From positions 102,846 to 137,398 of the forward strand of contig NZ_BFAQ01000019.1 in assembly GCF_002933855.1 (NCBI RefSeq): a stretch of 34,553 bases of DNA, written 5' to 3'. Shown here piece after piece: positions 1 through 8,728 of this stretch (its first letter is position 1; every line of letters starts with the position of its first letter). The stretch comes from Vibrio penaeicida. GTDB lineage: Bacteria; Pseudomonadota; Gammaproteobacteria; Enterobacterales; Vibrionaceae. The position numbers and the translations under genes were made by a program. The notes beneath the pieces were generated by a model. The model was not told where the DNA came from. It saw only the letters and a program-made list of their open reading frames with translations, and ran no database searches.

Positions 1-1
1 C

Positions 2-316
2 CACCGCCGTATCGAGCTTCGATTCGAAAAAATGATCAGTGCAGGATTTGAAGAAGAAGTTCAAGCGTTATACGCTAGAAAAGATCTTCATCCGGATCTA
101 CCTTCGATTCGATGTGTTGGTTACAGGCAAATGTGGGACTATTTGGATGGGAATTGTACTTTGGATGATGCGGTTTTTCGCGGAATCTGTGCAACCCGTC
201 AATTGGCCAAGCGACAGATCACCTGGCTGCGCAGCTGGAATGATTTAACTTGGTTAGATAGCGAAAACATTGAAGATGCACAAGAAACTATATCAAATGC
301 CATAGCATCTGATTGA
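2..316 (+). CDS. miaA: tRNA dimethylallyltransferase, C-terminal part
   Basis: This is the 3' end of miaA; the window opens inside the gene and about 104 codons remain. MiaA transfers a dimethylallyl group to N6 of A37 in tRNAs reading UNN codons, the first step towards ms2i6A. The reading frame is open from base 2 ([12 protein letters not shown]...), and the later segment with [13 protein letters not shown] followed by [14 protein letters not shown] is the typical MiaA C-terminal region. It is directly followed by hfq, hflX, hflK and hflC in the same direction, the same order as in E. coli, which supports the call. The internal ATG at 32 is not a start. Confidence 0.95.
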   Translation, partial: HRRIELRFEKMISAGFEEEVQALYARKDLHPDLPSIRCVGYRQMWDYLDGNCTLDDAVFRGICATRQLAKRQITWLRSWNDLTWLDSENIEDAQETISNAIASD

Positions 317-326
317 CTTCACTGTG

Positions 327-332
327 TATAAT
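327..332 (+). promoter_or_regulatory. Candidate -10 box for hfq
   Basis: A perfect TATAAT lies 11 bases after the miaA stop and about 100 bases before hfq. No good -35 box sits 16-18 bases upstream, so this is only a candidate. In E. coli hfq is served by several promoters inside and downstream of miaA, which makes a promoter here plausible. Confidence 0.35.
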
Positions 333-431
333 GTGATCGTTTTTGCGCACTTTTTCATTTAGCTCGAATGCAAAAACAGCTCTCGGAATAGCTAAATAAA
401 ATTAAAAATACAATCAAATAAGGAAAATAAA

Positions 432-695
432 ATGGCTAAGGGGCAGTCTTTACAAGACCCATTTCTAAATGCGCTACGTCGTGAGCGTGTACCCGTATCT
501 ATCTACCTTGTTAACGGTATTAAGCTTCAAGGTCAGATCGAATCTTTCGATCAGTTTGTGATCTTGTTGAAAAATACTGTTAATCAAATGGTTTACAAGC
601 ATGCGATCTCTACTGTGGTACCTGCACGTGCGGTAACGCACCACAGCAACACAGAACGTTCTTCTGAGCGCCCACAAGAGAAATCTGAAGATTAA
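432..695 (+). CDS. hfq: RNA chaperone Hfq
   Basis: Hfq is the hexameric Sm-like chaperone that pairs small regulatory RNAs with mRNAs. The 87-residue product begins [20 protein letters not shown], nearly identical to the family's N terminus. Sm1 ([27 protein letters not shown]) and Sm2 with the YKHAIST motif near residues 55-61 are intact. The C-terminal tail is short (ends [11 protein letters not shown]), as usual outside the enterics. The ATG has an AAGGA ribosome binding site at about 421-425. It lies between miaA and hflX as in E. coli. Confidence 0.98.
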   Translation: MAKGQSLQDPFLNALRRERVPVSIYLVNGIKLQGQIESFDQFVILLKNTVNQMVYKHAISTVVPARAVTHHSNTERSSERPQEKSED

Positions 696-721
696 TAGTA
701 CTTTAGTAAGGAGTTGAGTGC

Positions 722-2011
722 TTGTTTGACCGTTATGAAGCCGGTGAACAGGCTGTACTTGTTCATATCAACTTCACGCAAGAAGGTGAATGGGATGATC
801 TAGCTGAATGTGAAATGCTAGTGAAGTCCGCAGGGGTTGAAGTTCTGCAAGTTGTCACTGGCAGTCGTCAGTCCCCACACCCTAAATACTATGTCGGGGA
901 GGGTAAAGCTCAGGAAATTGCTCAAGCAGTGCTTAGCGCTGGAGCGGAAATCGTGATCTTTAACCACTCCCTTTCTCCTGCCCAAGAAAGAAACCTCGAA
1001 CAACTCTTTAAATGTCGTGTATTGGATCGAACCGGTCTGATCTTAGATATCTTTGCTCAACGCGCTCGAACCCATGAAGGTAAGTTGCAAGTAGAATTGG
1101 CTCAATTGCGCCATCTCTCGACGCGCCTAATTCGTGGTTGGACGCATTTGGAGCGACAAAAAGGTGGGATAGGTCTTCGAGGACCAGGTGAAACTCAGCT
1201 AGAAACTGACCGACGTTTATTGCGTGATCGTATAAAAGCCATCCTTCGACGCCTTGATAAGGTAGCGAAGCAAAGGGAGCAAGGTCGCCGAGCTCGCAAT
1301 CGTGCAGAAATTCCAACCTTATCTTTAGTCGGTTACACCAATGCGGGGAAATCGACATTATTTAATCGGATCACAGAAGCGGGTGTTTACGCAGCAGATC
1401 AATTATTTGCTACGTTAGACCCAACTTTACGTAAGATTGAATTAGACGATGTGGGAATTGCTATTTTGGCGGATACCGTTGGATTTATCCGACATCTCCC
1501 CCATGACTTAGTCGCTGCATTTAAAGCCACATTACAAGAAACGCAAGAAGCTGACATTTTGTTACATGTTGTCGATGCCAGTGATGAGCGTTTTCGTGAG
1601 AATATCCATGCTGTTCATGAAGTACTAGAAGAGATTGATGCCCATGAGGTCCCAATGCTCGTCGTCATGAACAAGATTGACAATATGGAAGGCCAAGAAC
1701 CCAGAATAGAATACGACGATGAGGGAATTCCTCAATGTGTTTGGGTTTCGGCGATGGAAGGCGAAGGTCTGAAACTGTTGTTTGACGCACTAACCAAACG
1801 GTTAGCGAGCCAAATGGTGCAGTATCACCTCCGAATTCCACCCCAGTATCAGGGGAAATTTCGAAGTACATTCTTCCAATTGAAAAGTATTCAACAAGAG
1901 GCGTATGATAAGGAAGGTAACTTACTGATCGACGTCCGAATGCAACAAGTAGATTGGTCTAGACTAGAAAAAAGAGAAGGGGCAGTTTTAGGTGACTTTA
2001 TAGTTACTTAA
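722..2011 (+). CDS. hflX: Ribosome-associated GTPase HflX
   Basis: HflX is an Obg/HflX-family GTPase that binds the 50S subunit and splits stalled ribosomes after heat or other stress. The 429 residues match the family length (about 426 in E. coli). The start is a TTG, giving MFDRYEAGEQAVLVHI, behind an AAGGAG site; the homologous N terminus decides this start. The N-terminal HflX domain carries the GGIGLRGPGETQLETDRR motif, followed by the G1 loop GYTNAGKST near residues 204-212, the G3 segment DTVGFI, and G4 MNKID. It is 26 bases downstream of hfq. Confidence 0.97.
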   Translation: MFDRYEAGEQAVLVHINFTQEGEWDDLAECEMLVKSAGVEVLQVVTGSRQSPHPKYYVGEGKAQEIAQAVLSAGAEIVIFNHSLSPAQERNLEQLFKCRVLDRTGLILDIFAQRARTHEGKLQVELAQLRHLSTRLIRGWTHLERQKGGIGLRGPGETQLETDRRLLRDRIKAILRRLDKVAKQREQGRRARNRAEIPTLSLVGYTNAGKSTLFNRITEAGVYAADQLFATLDPTLRKIELDDVGIAILADTVGFIRHLPHDLVAAFKATLQETQEADILLHVVDASDERFRENIHAVHEVLEEIDAHEVPMLVVMNKIDNMEGQEPRIEYDDEGIPQCVWVSAMEGEGLKLLFDALTKRLASQMVQYHLRIPPQYQGKFRSTFFQLKSIQQEAYDKEGNLLIDVRMQQVDWSRLEKREGAVLGDFIVT

Positions 2012-2056
2012 AGGACTGCTACAGTATAACGTCATATCAAATGATGGAGCTTTCTA

Positions 2057-3238
2057 ATGGCGTGGAATGAGCCTGGAAATAACAACGGCGATAATGGCCG
2101 CGATAAAGACCCTTGGGGGAATAAAAATCGTGGTCGAGATCAAGGTCCACCAGATTTAGATGAAGTGTTTAATAAGCTGAGTCAGAAACTGGGTGGAAAA
2201 TTTGGTAAGCGCGGAGGCAACGGAGCTTCTATCGGTGGCGGTGGCGCTATCGGTTTAGGTTTGATTGCGGTTGTTGCCATCGTAATTTGGGTAGTGTCTG
2301 GTTTCTACACCGTTGGCGAGGCAGAGCGTTCTGTTGTTTTGCGCCTAGGTAAAGAAGACCGTATTGAAGGTCCTGGTCTTAAGTGGCACCCTAAATTTAT
2401 CGATTCTTATGAACTGGTTAACGTACAAGCAATTCGCTCACTAAGAGCATCTGGCTTGATGCTTACAAAAGATGAAAACGTTGTAACCGTTGAAATGGGT
2501 GTTCAGTACCGTGTGTCTGACCCATACAAATATCTATATGTGGTAACTAATGCCGATGACAGCTTGCGTCAGGCTACTGATTCTGCGCTTCGTGCGGTAA
2601 TTGGTGATTCTCTGATGGATAGCATTCTTACGAGTGGTCGTCAGCAAATTCGTCAAAGTACGCAAGAAACGTTAAATCGTATTATTGATGGTTACGATAT
2701 GGGCATTGTGGTTGTGGATGTGAACTTCCAATCAGCGCGTCCGCCTGAGCAGGTAAAAGATGCGTTTGATGACGCGATTGCGGCTCGAGAAGATGAAGAG
2801 CGTTTTGTTCGTGAAGCAGAAGCTTATAAGAATGAAATCTTGCCTAAAGCGACTGGTCGTTCAGAACGTTTGAAGAAAGAAGCTTTGGGTTACTCTGAAC
2901 GTACAATCAATGAAGCTCTTGGTCAGGTTGCTCAGTTTGAGAAGCTACTACCTGAATACCAAGCAGCTCCTGATGTAACTCGTGATCGTTTGTACTTAGA
3001 TACAATGGAAGAGGTGTATACCAGTACATCTAAGGTTCTAATTGATTCTGAGTCTAGCGGTAACCTACTGTACTTGCCAATCGATAAGATTACAGGTCAG
3101 GCAGCAGAGGCTTCAAATACTAAACGTAAAGCGAAATCGACATCTGCATATGATCAGATTGAATTGGAATCAGAGCGTACTGATACCTCATCATCTACGC
3201 AGTCTCGCTCTAACGGCTCACGTCAAGGGAGATACTAA
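2057..3238 (+). CDS. hflK: FtsH protease regulator subunit HflK
   Basis: HflK forms with HflC the large membrane cage that surrounds the FtsH protease and modulates degradation of membrane proteins. The 393-residue protein has a Gly/Asn-rich cytoplasmic head (residues 1-60), one transmembrane segment near residues 64-84, and a periplasmic SPFH/band-7 domain followed by a helical region rich in Glu/Ala/Arg. The Ser/Thr-rich tail after about residue 350 is low complexity. HflC follows two bases after the stop, indicating co-translation. Confidence 0.97.
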   Translation: MAWNEPGNNNGDNGRDKDPWGNKNRGRDQGPPDLDEVFNKLSQKLGGKFGKRGGNGASIGGGGAIGLGLIAVVAIVIWVVSGFYTVGEAERSVVLRLGKEDRIEGPGLKWHPKFIDSYELVNVQAIRSLRASGLMLTKDENVVTVEMGVQYRVSDPYKYLYVVTNADDSLRQATDSALRAVIGDSLMDSILTSGRQQIRQSTQETLNRIIDGYDMGIVVVDVNFQSARPPEQVKDAFDDAIAAREDEERFVREAEAYKNEILPKATGRSERLKKEALGYSERTINEALGQVAQFEKLLPEYQAAPDVTRDRLYLDTMEEVYTSTSKVLIDSESSGNLLYLPIDKITGQAAEASNTKRKAKSTSAYDQIELESERTDTSSSTQSRSNGSRQGRY

Positions 3239-3240
3239 TT

Positions 3241-4290
3241 ATGCGTAAATTAATGATCCCTGTACTCGTTGTAGCGCTCGCGCTGTTTCTCATGTCTGTG
3301 TTTGTGATCCCTGAAGGTGAAAAGGGTATTGTTATCCGCTTCGGTGAAGTACAAAAAGATACGAAGACAGAAACCGTTGTTGAAAACGGCACAGAAACAG
3401 TTGTAGACGTTTTAGATGAAAACGGCGAACCCGTTATTATCTCTAAGATTTATAACCCTGGCCTGCACTTCAAATTACCGTTGTTTGATCGCGTAAAGCG
3501 TCTTGACGCTCGTATTCAAACGATGGATGGACGTGCTGACCGTTTTGTGACATCTGAGAAAAAAGACGTGATCATCGATTCTTACGTTAAGTGGAGAATT
3601 GACGACTTTGGTCAGTACTACTTGGCAACAGGTGGTGGTGATTCATTGACGGCTCAAGCACTACTTGAACGTAAAGTAACGGATGTTCTTCGTTCTGAAA
3701 TCGGTGCTCGTGAGATCAAGCAGATTGTATCTGGTCCTCGAAATGTCGATGTACTCCCTGAAGATTTGAACACTGAAGAGTTAGCATCTGAAGCGGCTAA
3801 ACAAGCGCTAGAGATCGACGGTGAGCGTGACAAGATCATGGCTGATGTACTTAACGATACTCGCGTAAGCGCAAGTAACGATTTAGGTATTGAAGTGGTT
3901 GACTTCCGTATGAAGAAAATCAACTTACCAGATGAGATTAGTGAATCAATCTATCGCCGTATGCGTGCTGAGCGTGAATCTGTAGCGCGTAAGCACCGCT
4001 CTCAAGGTCGTGAAAAAGCCGAAGTTATTCGTGCTCAAGCGGAACTTGAAGTGGCGACTGTGTTGGCTGAAGCAGACAGAACTGCGCGAGTCACACGAGG
4101 TGAAGCAGACGCGAGAGCTGCTAAGATTTACTCTGATTCATACAGTAAAGATCCTGAGTTCTTTAGTTTCCTTCGTTCTCTAAATGCGTATGAGAAATCA
4201 TTCAGCAGTAAGAGCGATATTCTTGTGCTTGACCCGAACAGTGAGTTCTTCAAGTACATGAATGACGCTAAAGGCCAAGTAGCTAAGTAG
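3241..4290 (+). CDS. hflC: FtsH protease regulator subunit HflC
   Basis: HflC is the partner of HflK in the FtsH-regulating membrane complex. The protein is 349 residues: N-terminal transmembrane segment (about 5-22), then an SPFH domain with the signature DARIQTMDGRADRFVTSEKK. It differs from E. coli HflC in carrying an extra acidic stretch near residues 40-65 (repeated TETVV) and in lacking part of the mid-protein loop. The gene sits two bases after hflK and is followed at once by a strong terminator at 4311, which closes the hfq-hflXKC unit. Confidence 0.97.
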   Translation: MRKLMIPVLVVALALFLMSVFVIPEGEKGIVIRFGEVQKDTKTETVVENGTETVVDVLDENGEPVIISKIYNPGLHFKLPLFDRVKRLDARIQTMDGRADRFVTSEKKDVIIDSYVKWRIDDFGQYYLATGGGDSLTAQALLERKVTDVLRSEIGAREIKQIVSGPRNVDVLPEDLNTEELASEAAKQALEIDGERDKIMADVLNDTRVSASNDLGIEVVDFRMKKINLPDEISESIYRRMRAERESVARKHRSQGREKAEVIRAQAELEVATVLAEADRTARVTRGEADARAAKIYSDSYSKDPEFFSFLRSLNAYEKSFSSKSDILVLDPNSEFFKYMNDAKGQVAK

Positions 4291-4310
4291 CGCTAGGCAA
4301 TAAGATATCT

Positions 4311-4333
4311 AAAGCCCCGAAAGGGGCTTTTTT
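4311..4333 (+). terminator. Rho-independent terminator after hflC
   Basis: An 8-bp perfect stem AAAGCCCC / GGGGCTTT closed by a GAAA tetraloop runs directly into three further T residues. It ends the hflX-hflK-hflC transcript 20 bases after the hflC stop and 34 bases before the next gene. Confidence 0.92.
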
Positions 4334-4366
4334 GTACCCATTAACCTAACATCAAGAAGATACGTT

Positions 4367-4552
4367 ATGTCAGACTCCTTATGGCTTGCACTTGGATTGG
4401 TTCTCGTTGTTGAAGGTCTTGGTCCCTTACTTGCTCCTAATGGGTGGCGTAACATGATCAAGCAGCTGAGCGATCAGGAAGATAATCAACTTAGAAGAAT
4501 TGGTGGTTGTTTAGTTGTTGCAGGTGCGGTTATCGCTTACGTATTTGCTTAG
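4367..4552 (+). CDS. DUF2065 small inner-membrane protein (YjeT-like)
   Basis: This encodes a 61-residue protein of the DUF2065/YjeT family, whose function is not known. Two hydrophobic segments are visible: residues 4-22 with the LGLVLVVEGLGPLLAPNGWR motif typical of the family, and residues 43-60. Between them lies a charged stretch (KQLSDQEDNQLRR). It lies between hflC and purA, exactly where E. coli has yjeT. A terminator separates it from hflC, so it probably has its own promoter in the short gap or depends on read-through. Confidence 0.9.
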   Translation: MSDSLWLALGLVLVVEGLGPLLAPNGWRNMIKQLSDQEDNQLRRIGGCLVVAGAVIAYVFA

Positions 4553-4594
4553 CGGTCACTCAGAGCTCAGCACATAACGATTTTCTCTATAAAT

Positions 4595-4622
4595 ATAAGG
4601 GCTTTCGCCCGTTATTATTCTA
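4595..4622 (+). terminator. Probable terminator after the DUF2065 gene
   Basis: The sequence ATAAGGGC, a TTTC loop, and GCCC-(G bulge)-TTAT can form an 8-bp stem with one bulge, followed by an AT-rich run. It lies 40 bases after the stop codon. The T tract is interrupted, so efficiency is uncertain. Confidence 0.5.
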
Positions 4623-4657
4623 ATGCTTGATTATTATTCCTTCTGGGACATAAGGTT

Positions 4658-4673
4658 AAGCAAGTGTTTCACT
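4658..4673 (+). promoter_or_regulatory. Candidate PurR operator upstream of purA
   Basis: The 16-mer AAGCAAGTGTTTCACT agrees with 9 of the 11 fixed positions of the PurR box (ANGCAANCGNTTNCNT). One mismatch hits the central CG step, which PurR contacts through helix-opening, so affinity may be reduced. E. coli purA is a PurR target. The site lies about 80 bases upstream of the start codon and just upstream of the likely promoter. Confidence 0.5.
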
Positions 4674-4711
4674 TTTATGCCTAAAAAATGACTGCATCTT
4701 TTATTTTAAGG

Positions 4712-4720
4712 TGCTAGAAT
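4712..4720 (+). promoter_or_regulatory. Candidate extended -10 promoter of purA
   Basis: TGCTAGAAT has the extended -10 arrangement (TG, one base, then TAGAAT with 5 of 6 matches). It lies 31 bases before the purA ATG. There is no clear -35 hexamer at 17 bases, consistent with an extended -10 type promoter. Confidence 0.45.
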
Positions 4721-4730
4721 CCCTTTTTAA

Positions 4731-6068
<1,338 letters not shown>

Positions 6069-6092
6069 CCAACTGAACTTTAGATAATTTAG

Positions 6093-6122
6093 AATGCCAG
6101 CTTACTTAAGCTGGCATTTTTT
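6093..6122 (+). terminator. Rho-independent terminator after purA
   Basis: A long, nearly perfect inverted repeat (AATGCCAGCTTA / TAAGCTGGCATT; the loop is as short as two bases if fully paired) ends in a run of six T. It lies directly after purA and before motX. Confidence 0.92.
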
Positions 6123-6162
6123 ATATCTTTTCCGATTACTTTTTATTCGCTCTCTGGCAAAA

Positions 6163-6183
6163 TATTGCCAAAGATCGGCAATA
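6163..6183. repeat. Inverted repeat upstream of the motX promoter
   Basis: TATTGCC and GGCAATA form a perfect 7-bp inverted repeat with a 7-base spacer, ending 6 bases before the sigma-28 -35 element. There is no T run, so it is not a typical terminator. It could be an operator or chance; no regulator can be named from sequence. Confidence 0.4.
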
Positions 6184-6189
6184 CTTGTC

Positions 6190-6216
6190 TAAAGAGTTAG
6201 CAGTTATTGCCGATAC
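6190..6216 (+). promoter_or_regulatory. Sigma-28 (FliA) promoter of motX
   Basis: TAAA at 6190-6193, a 15-base spacer and GCCGATAC at 6209-6216 match the sigma-28 consensus (TAAA-N15-GCCGATAA) at every position but the last. It lies 30 bases upstream of the motX start codon. Late flagellar genes, including motor genes in Vibrio, are transcribed by FliA, so position and target agree. Confidence 0.9.
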
Positions 6217-6246
6217 AAAAGCACGGTATGAATAAAGAGTGCGATT

Positions 6247-6885
6247 ATGAAACTACGAGCTGTGACGGCTTCGTTGTTACTCGCATTGTGTTCCCGAGTT
6301 GGCATTGCAAGTGCAGATAGCCACATTGGGGGACCAGTGCCAGTTTACTCCGAAGCTGAACTGATCAATCTGATTGAAAAGAACAAACATCTCGAGCGAG
6401 TGAAGGCCGACAGTTGCCAGCTTGTAGAGGATATCGTTGCTCGTGCGACTCGAATAAGCCTGCCTGCTTATGAATTTCTATATGGCGATATGCTGGCTTG
6501 GGGAGTATGTGTTGATCAAGATGTGGAGTTAGGTCTCTACTACATGGAAAATGCAGCGCACCAAGGTTTACCTGCGGCTCTAGAGCAAATAGGGCGGTAT
6601 TATTCGAGAGGGACTTTGGTTCAGCAAGATAAAGAGCGTGCTATTCCTTATCTTCGAGAAGCGGCATCCATGGGTAACATCAATGCTCGAATTCATTTGG
6701 CCGAGCTTTTGCTTCGAGACTATGGCAGCCCTTTGGATTATGAAGACGCCTATCGGTGGCTGTATAATTCGGTAACACCAGATAAACGACAACACCGAAG
6801 GATTTCTATGTTGCGGCAAGGGTTAGAGCAACGTATGCCTGAAAACATAATCGCGAGAGCAAAACGACGTTCCACATTCTGGTAG
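6247..6885 (+). CDS. motX: Sodium-driven flagellar motor protein MotX
   Basis: MotX is a periplasmic protein that, with MotY, forms the T ring and holds the PomAB stators of the sodium-driven polar flagellum. The 212-residue product has a cleavable signal peptide (MKLRAVTASLLLALCSRVGIASA), about the known MotX length, and Sel1-like repeats in the middle (LPAYEFLYGDMLAWGVCVDQ; AAHQGLPAALEQIGRYYSRG; AASMGNINARIHLAELLLRD). It is a stand-alone gene behind a near-perfect sigma-28 promoter, next to purA, which I recall as the location of motX in Vibrio. Sel1 proteins are many, but promoter plus context make MotX the clear choice. Confidence 0.93.
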   Translation: MKLRAVTASLLLALCSRVGIASADSHIGGPVPVYSEAELINLIEKNKHLERVKADSCQLVEDIVARATRISLPAYEFLYGDMLAWGVCVDQDVELGLYYMENAAHQGLPAALEQIGRYYSRGTLVQQDKERAIPYLREAASMGNINARIHLAELLLRDYGSPLDYEDAYRWLYNSVTPDKRQHRRISMLRQGLEQRMPENIIARAKRRSTFW

Positions 6886-6887
6886 AT

Positions 6888-6921
6888 TCAACATGCCCAA
6901 CGTGTCGGGCATGTTGATTTT
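6888..6921 (+). terminator. Terminator between convergent motX and hmp
   Basis: An 11-bp perfect stem (TCAACATGCCC / GGGCATGTTGA) with an 8-base loop begins 2 bases after the motX stop and is followed by TTTT. It sits between motX and the leftward hmp and may serve both, although the T run is only on the motX side. Confidence 0.75.
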
Positions 6922-6932
6922 GAAAGTTTGCT

Positions 6933-8105
6933 TTACAGTACCTTATGAGGACCGAAGCATTCATAATGAATACGTTCTTTTGACACGCCTAGCTCCAATA
7001 GTTGGCTAGCCGCGAACTGCATGAAGGCTACAGGACCACAGAAATAGAAATCCGTTTCCTGCCAGTTAATACGTTCCTTGATCTGCTCTAGCGCCATTAA
7101 TCCCGATCTCACTCCCTCTTCCCCTTTATGTTCTCGATACCAATTGAACTGGTTAACAAATTCATAGGATTTTTCTAGCTCGTTTAAACGCTTAGAGAAT
7201 GCATGATGAACTTGGCTTTCTGCTGCATGTAGCCAGTGAATAGGGGCTTTATGAGTACTTTTTATCGTTTCTAACATTGAGAGTAATGGAGTGACTCCAA
7301 CACCCGCAGAAATGAGAGCAACGGGTGTAAACTGATCACTGGTGAAAAAAAAGTCTCCGCATGGTGGTGCTAGCTTAACTGTGTCGCCGACGTTCAAGTG
7401 ATCGTGTAAAAAATTTGAAACAGTACCTTCTGATTCGCGCTTTACCGAAATCCTATAGCTGTTGCCATTTGGCGTATCTGACAAACTGTATTGTCTGATT
7501 TCTTGGTATTCAAATTGCTCTGGTGTTAAATAAATGCCTACATACTGCCCAGGTATGAAATCAACGACTGGTTGCTGATCTATAGGTTCAAAAACAAAGC
7601 TGGTTATGACGGCACTTTCTTTGCGCTTCTCTTTTAGTACAAACTCTCGAGTGCCTCGCCAACCCCCTGTTTTTGCTTCCGTCTCCGAGTAGATTGTTTC
7701 CTCCCGATCGATAAACACTTGGGCTAAGAATCCGTAAGCTTCTCCCCATGCGTTTAAAACTTCCTGACCTGGTGTGAACAACTCATCTATGGTTGCCAGA
7801 AGATGACTACCAACGATTTGGTATTGCTCTTCAGTGATGTTAAAACTTGTGTGTTTCTGGGCTATTTTTTCAACAACGGGAAGAAGCACTTCAATATTGT
7901 CAATGTTTGCAGCGTACCCATGTACAGCATTGAATAACGCCTCTCTTTGAGCTCCATTTTCTTGGTGAGTTAGGTTAAATATGTCATTTAGTTCAGGGTT
8001 GTGGGTAAACATTCTATTGTAGAAATGTGCTGTTAAAGCTGGACCCGTTTCGGCTAAAAGTGGCGCTGTGGATTTTACGATATCTATGGTTGATTGCTTG
8101 AGCAT
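6933..8105 (-). CDS. hmp: Flavohaemoglobin, nitric oxide dioxygenase
   Basis: Hmp oxidises nitric oxide to nitrate using O2 and NAD(P)H. The 390-residue protein has three modules: a globin domain (1-140) with distal Tyr29 and proximal haem His85 (QKHTSF), an FAD domain (about 150-255) containing RQYSLSD and a [10 protein letters not shown] segment, and an NAD-binding domain with [16 protein letters not shown] and the YFCGPVAFM motif. It is divergent from nsrR, the NO-responsive repressor of hmp, and two NsrR-like operators lie between the genes. Confidence 0.97.
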   Translation of the reverse strand: MLKQSTIDIVKSTAPLLAETGPALTAHFYNRMFTHNPELNDIFNLTHQENGAQREALFNAVHGYAANIDNIEVLLPVVEKIAQKHTSFNITEEQYQIVGSHLLATIDELFTPGQEVLNAWGEAYGFLAQVFIDREETIYSETEAKTGGWRGTREFVLKEKRKESAVITSFVFEPIDQQPVVDFIPGQYVGIYLTPEQFEYQEIRQYSLSDTPNGNSYRISVKRESEGTVSNFLHDHLNVGDTVKLAPPCGDFFFTSDQFTPVALISAGVGVTPLLSMLETIKSTHKAPIHWLHAAESQVHHAFSKRLNELEKSYEFVNQFNWYREHKGEEGVRSGLMALEQIKERINWQETDFYFCGPVAFMQFAASQLLELGVSKERIHYECFGPHKVL

Positions 8106-8121
8106 TTGGGCTTCCTATTTA

Positions 8122-8144
8122 AACATGTATTTGTAATGCATGTT
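8122..8144. promoter_or_regulatory. NsrR operator 1 (hmp-proximal)
   Basis: Half-sites AACATGTATTT and TAATGCATGTT flank a single central G, giving the 11-1-11 architecture of the E. coli NsrR site (AAGATGCATTT-N-AAATGCATCTT). The outer ten bases of each arm are complementary at all but one position. It begins 17 bases upstream of the hmp start codon, so occupancy would block hmp transcription. Confidence 0.8.
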
Positions 8145-8146
8145 TA

Positions 8147-8169
8147 AAGTTGTATCTAAAATATATCTT
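8147..8169. promoter_or_regulatory. NsrR operator 2 (nsrR-proximal)
   Basis: Half-sites AAGTTGTATCT and AAATATATCTT around one base match 17 of 22 positions of the NsrR consensus with the same 11-1-11 layout. Its centre lies 25 bases from that of operator 1, on the side of nsrR, suggesting side-by-side binding and autoregulation. Confidence 0.6.
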
Positions 8170-8216
8170 TTAGTCAATGGAAGAATTACAATTTACTCAG
8201 ACAAGAGGAATTTGAT

Positions 8217-8639
8217 TTGCAACTAACGAACTTTACCGATTTTGGTATTCGCGCCTTGATATATCTGGCTTCTTTGCCTGCGGGTGAATTGACGAGCATC
8301 CAAAAGGTCAGTGACACTTTTGATGTGTCTAAAAATCATATGGTTAAGATTATTAATAAGCTAGGTCAGCTTGGTTACGTGAAAACAGTTCGCGGAAAAA
8401 ATGGTGGGATATGTTTAGGTCGCCCAGCTGAAACCATTGTAATAGGAAATGTGGTAAGGGACATTGAGCCTTTGGATGTGGTGAACTGCGCACCGGATTT
8501 TTGCCATATTACGCCAGCGTGTAAACTGAAAGCGCATCTGGCACGTGCAAAGTTGGCTTTTTTAGCCGAGCTGGATCATTGTACGATCGCCGATATGTTG
8601 AGTGACAACGCAGAGCTTCTCATTTTATTAAAAAGATAA
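8217..8639 (+). CDS. nsrR: NO-sensing Rrf2-family repressor NsrR
   Basis: NsrR is an Fe-S cluster repressor that loses DNA binding when nitric oxide attacks its cluster. The 140-residue product begins [21 protein letters not shown], matching E. coli NsrR; this fixes the TTG start, which has an AGAGGA site 7 bases upstream. The winged helix includes [19 protein letters not shown] and the wing [13 protein letters not shown]. The three cluster cysteines appear as C-N4-C-N5-C in [14 protein letters not shown]. coli has nsrR between purA and rnr, the same neighbourhood as here. Confidence 0.95.
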   Translation: MQLTNFTDFGIRALIYLASLPAGELTSIQKVSDTFDVSKNHMVKIINKLGQLGYVKTVRGKNGGICLGRPAETIVIGNVVRDIEPLDVVNCAPDFCHITPACKLKAHLARAKLAFLAELDHCTIADMLSDNAELLILLKR

Positions 8640-8661
8640 GCGCACGGTAAAGTGCGCTTAT
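8636..8661 (+). terminator. Hairpin terminator overlapping the nsrR stop
   Basis: A perfect 10-bp stem, ATAAGCGCAC / GTGCGCTTAT with GGTAAA loop, begins at the nsrR stop codon itself (TAA at 8637-8639). It is followed by CTCG and then T-rich repeats rather than a clean T run. Convergent with the sulfatase gene, it may work in both directions. Confidence 0.6.
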
Positions 8662-8666
8662 GCTCT

Positions 8667-8706
8667 CGTTTTATCGTTTTATCGTTTTATCGTTTTATCG
8701 TTTTAG
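8667..8706. repeat. 8-bp tandem repeat, five copies
   Basis: Four perfect head-to-tail copies of CGTTTTAT are followed by a fifth with a last-base change (CGTTTTAG). The tract lies just beyond the nsrR hairpin and 22 bases from the 3' end of the leftward sulfatase gene, in non-coding DNA. Such a tract is prone to slippage and may vary in copy number between strains. Confidence 0.95.
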
Positions 8707-8728
8707 CTTCTGATGTTTTCGTTAGCAA

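Noticed and set aside
1008..1358. 116-codon leftward open frame inside hflX
   Set aside because: It is the antisense shadow of the GTPase gene, with no recognisable domain and no ribosome binding site.
8667..8706. CRISPR-like array
   Set aside because: The repeats are 8 bases long and directly adjacent with no spacers, so this is a simple tandem repeat.
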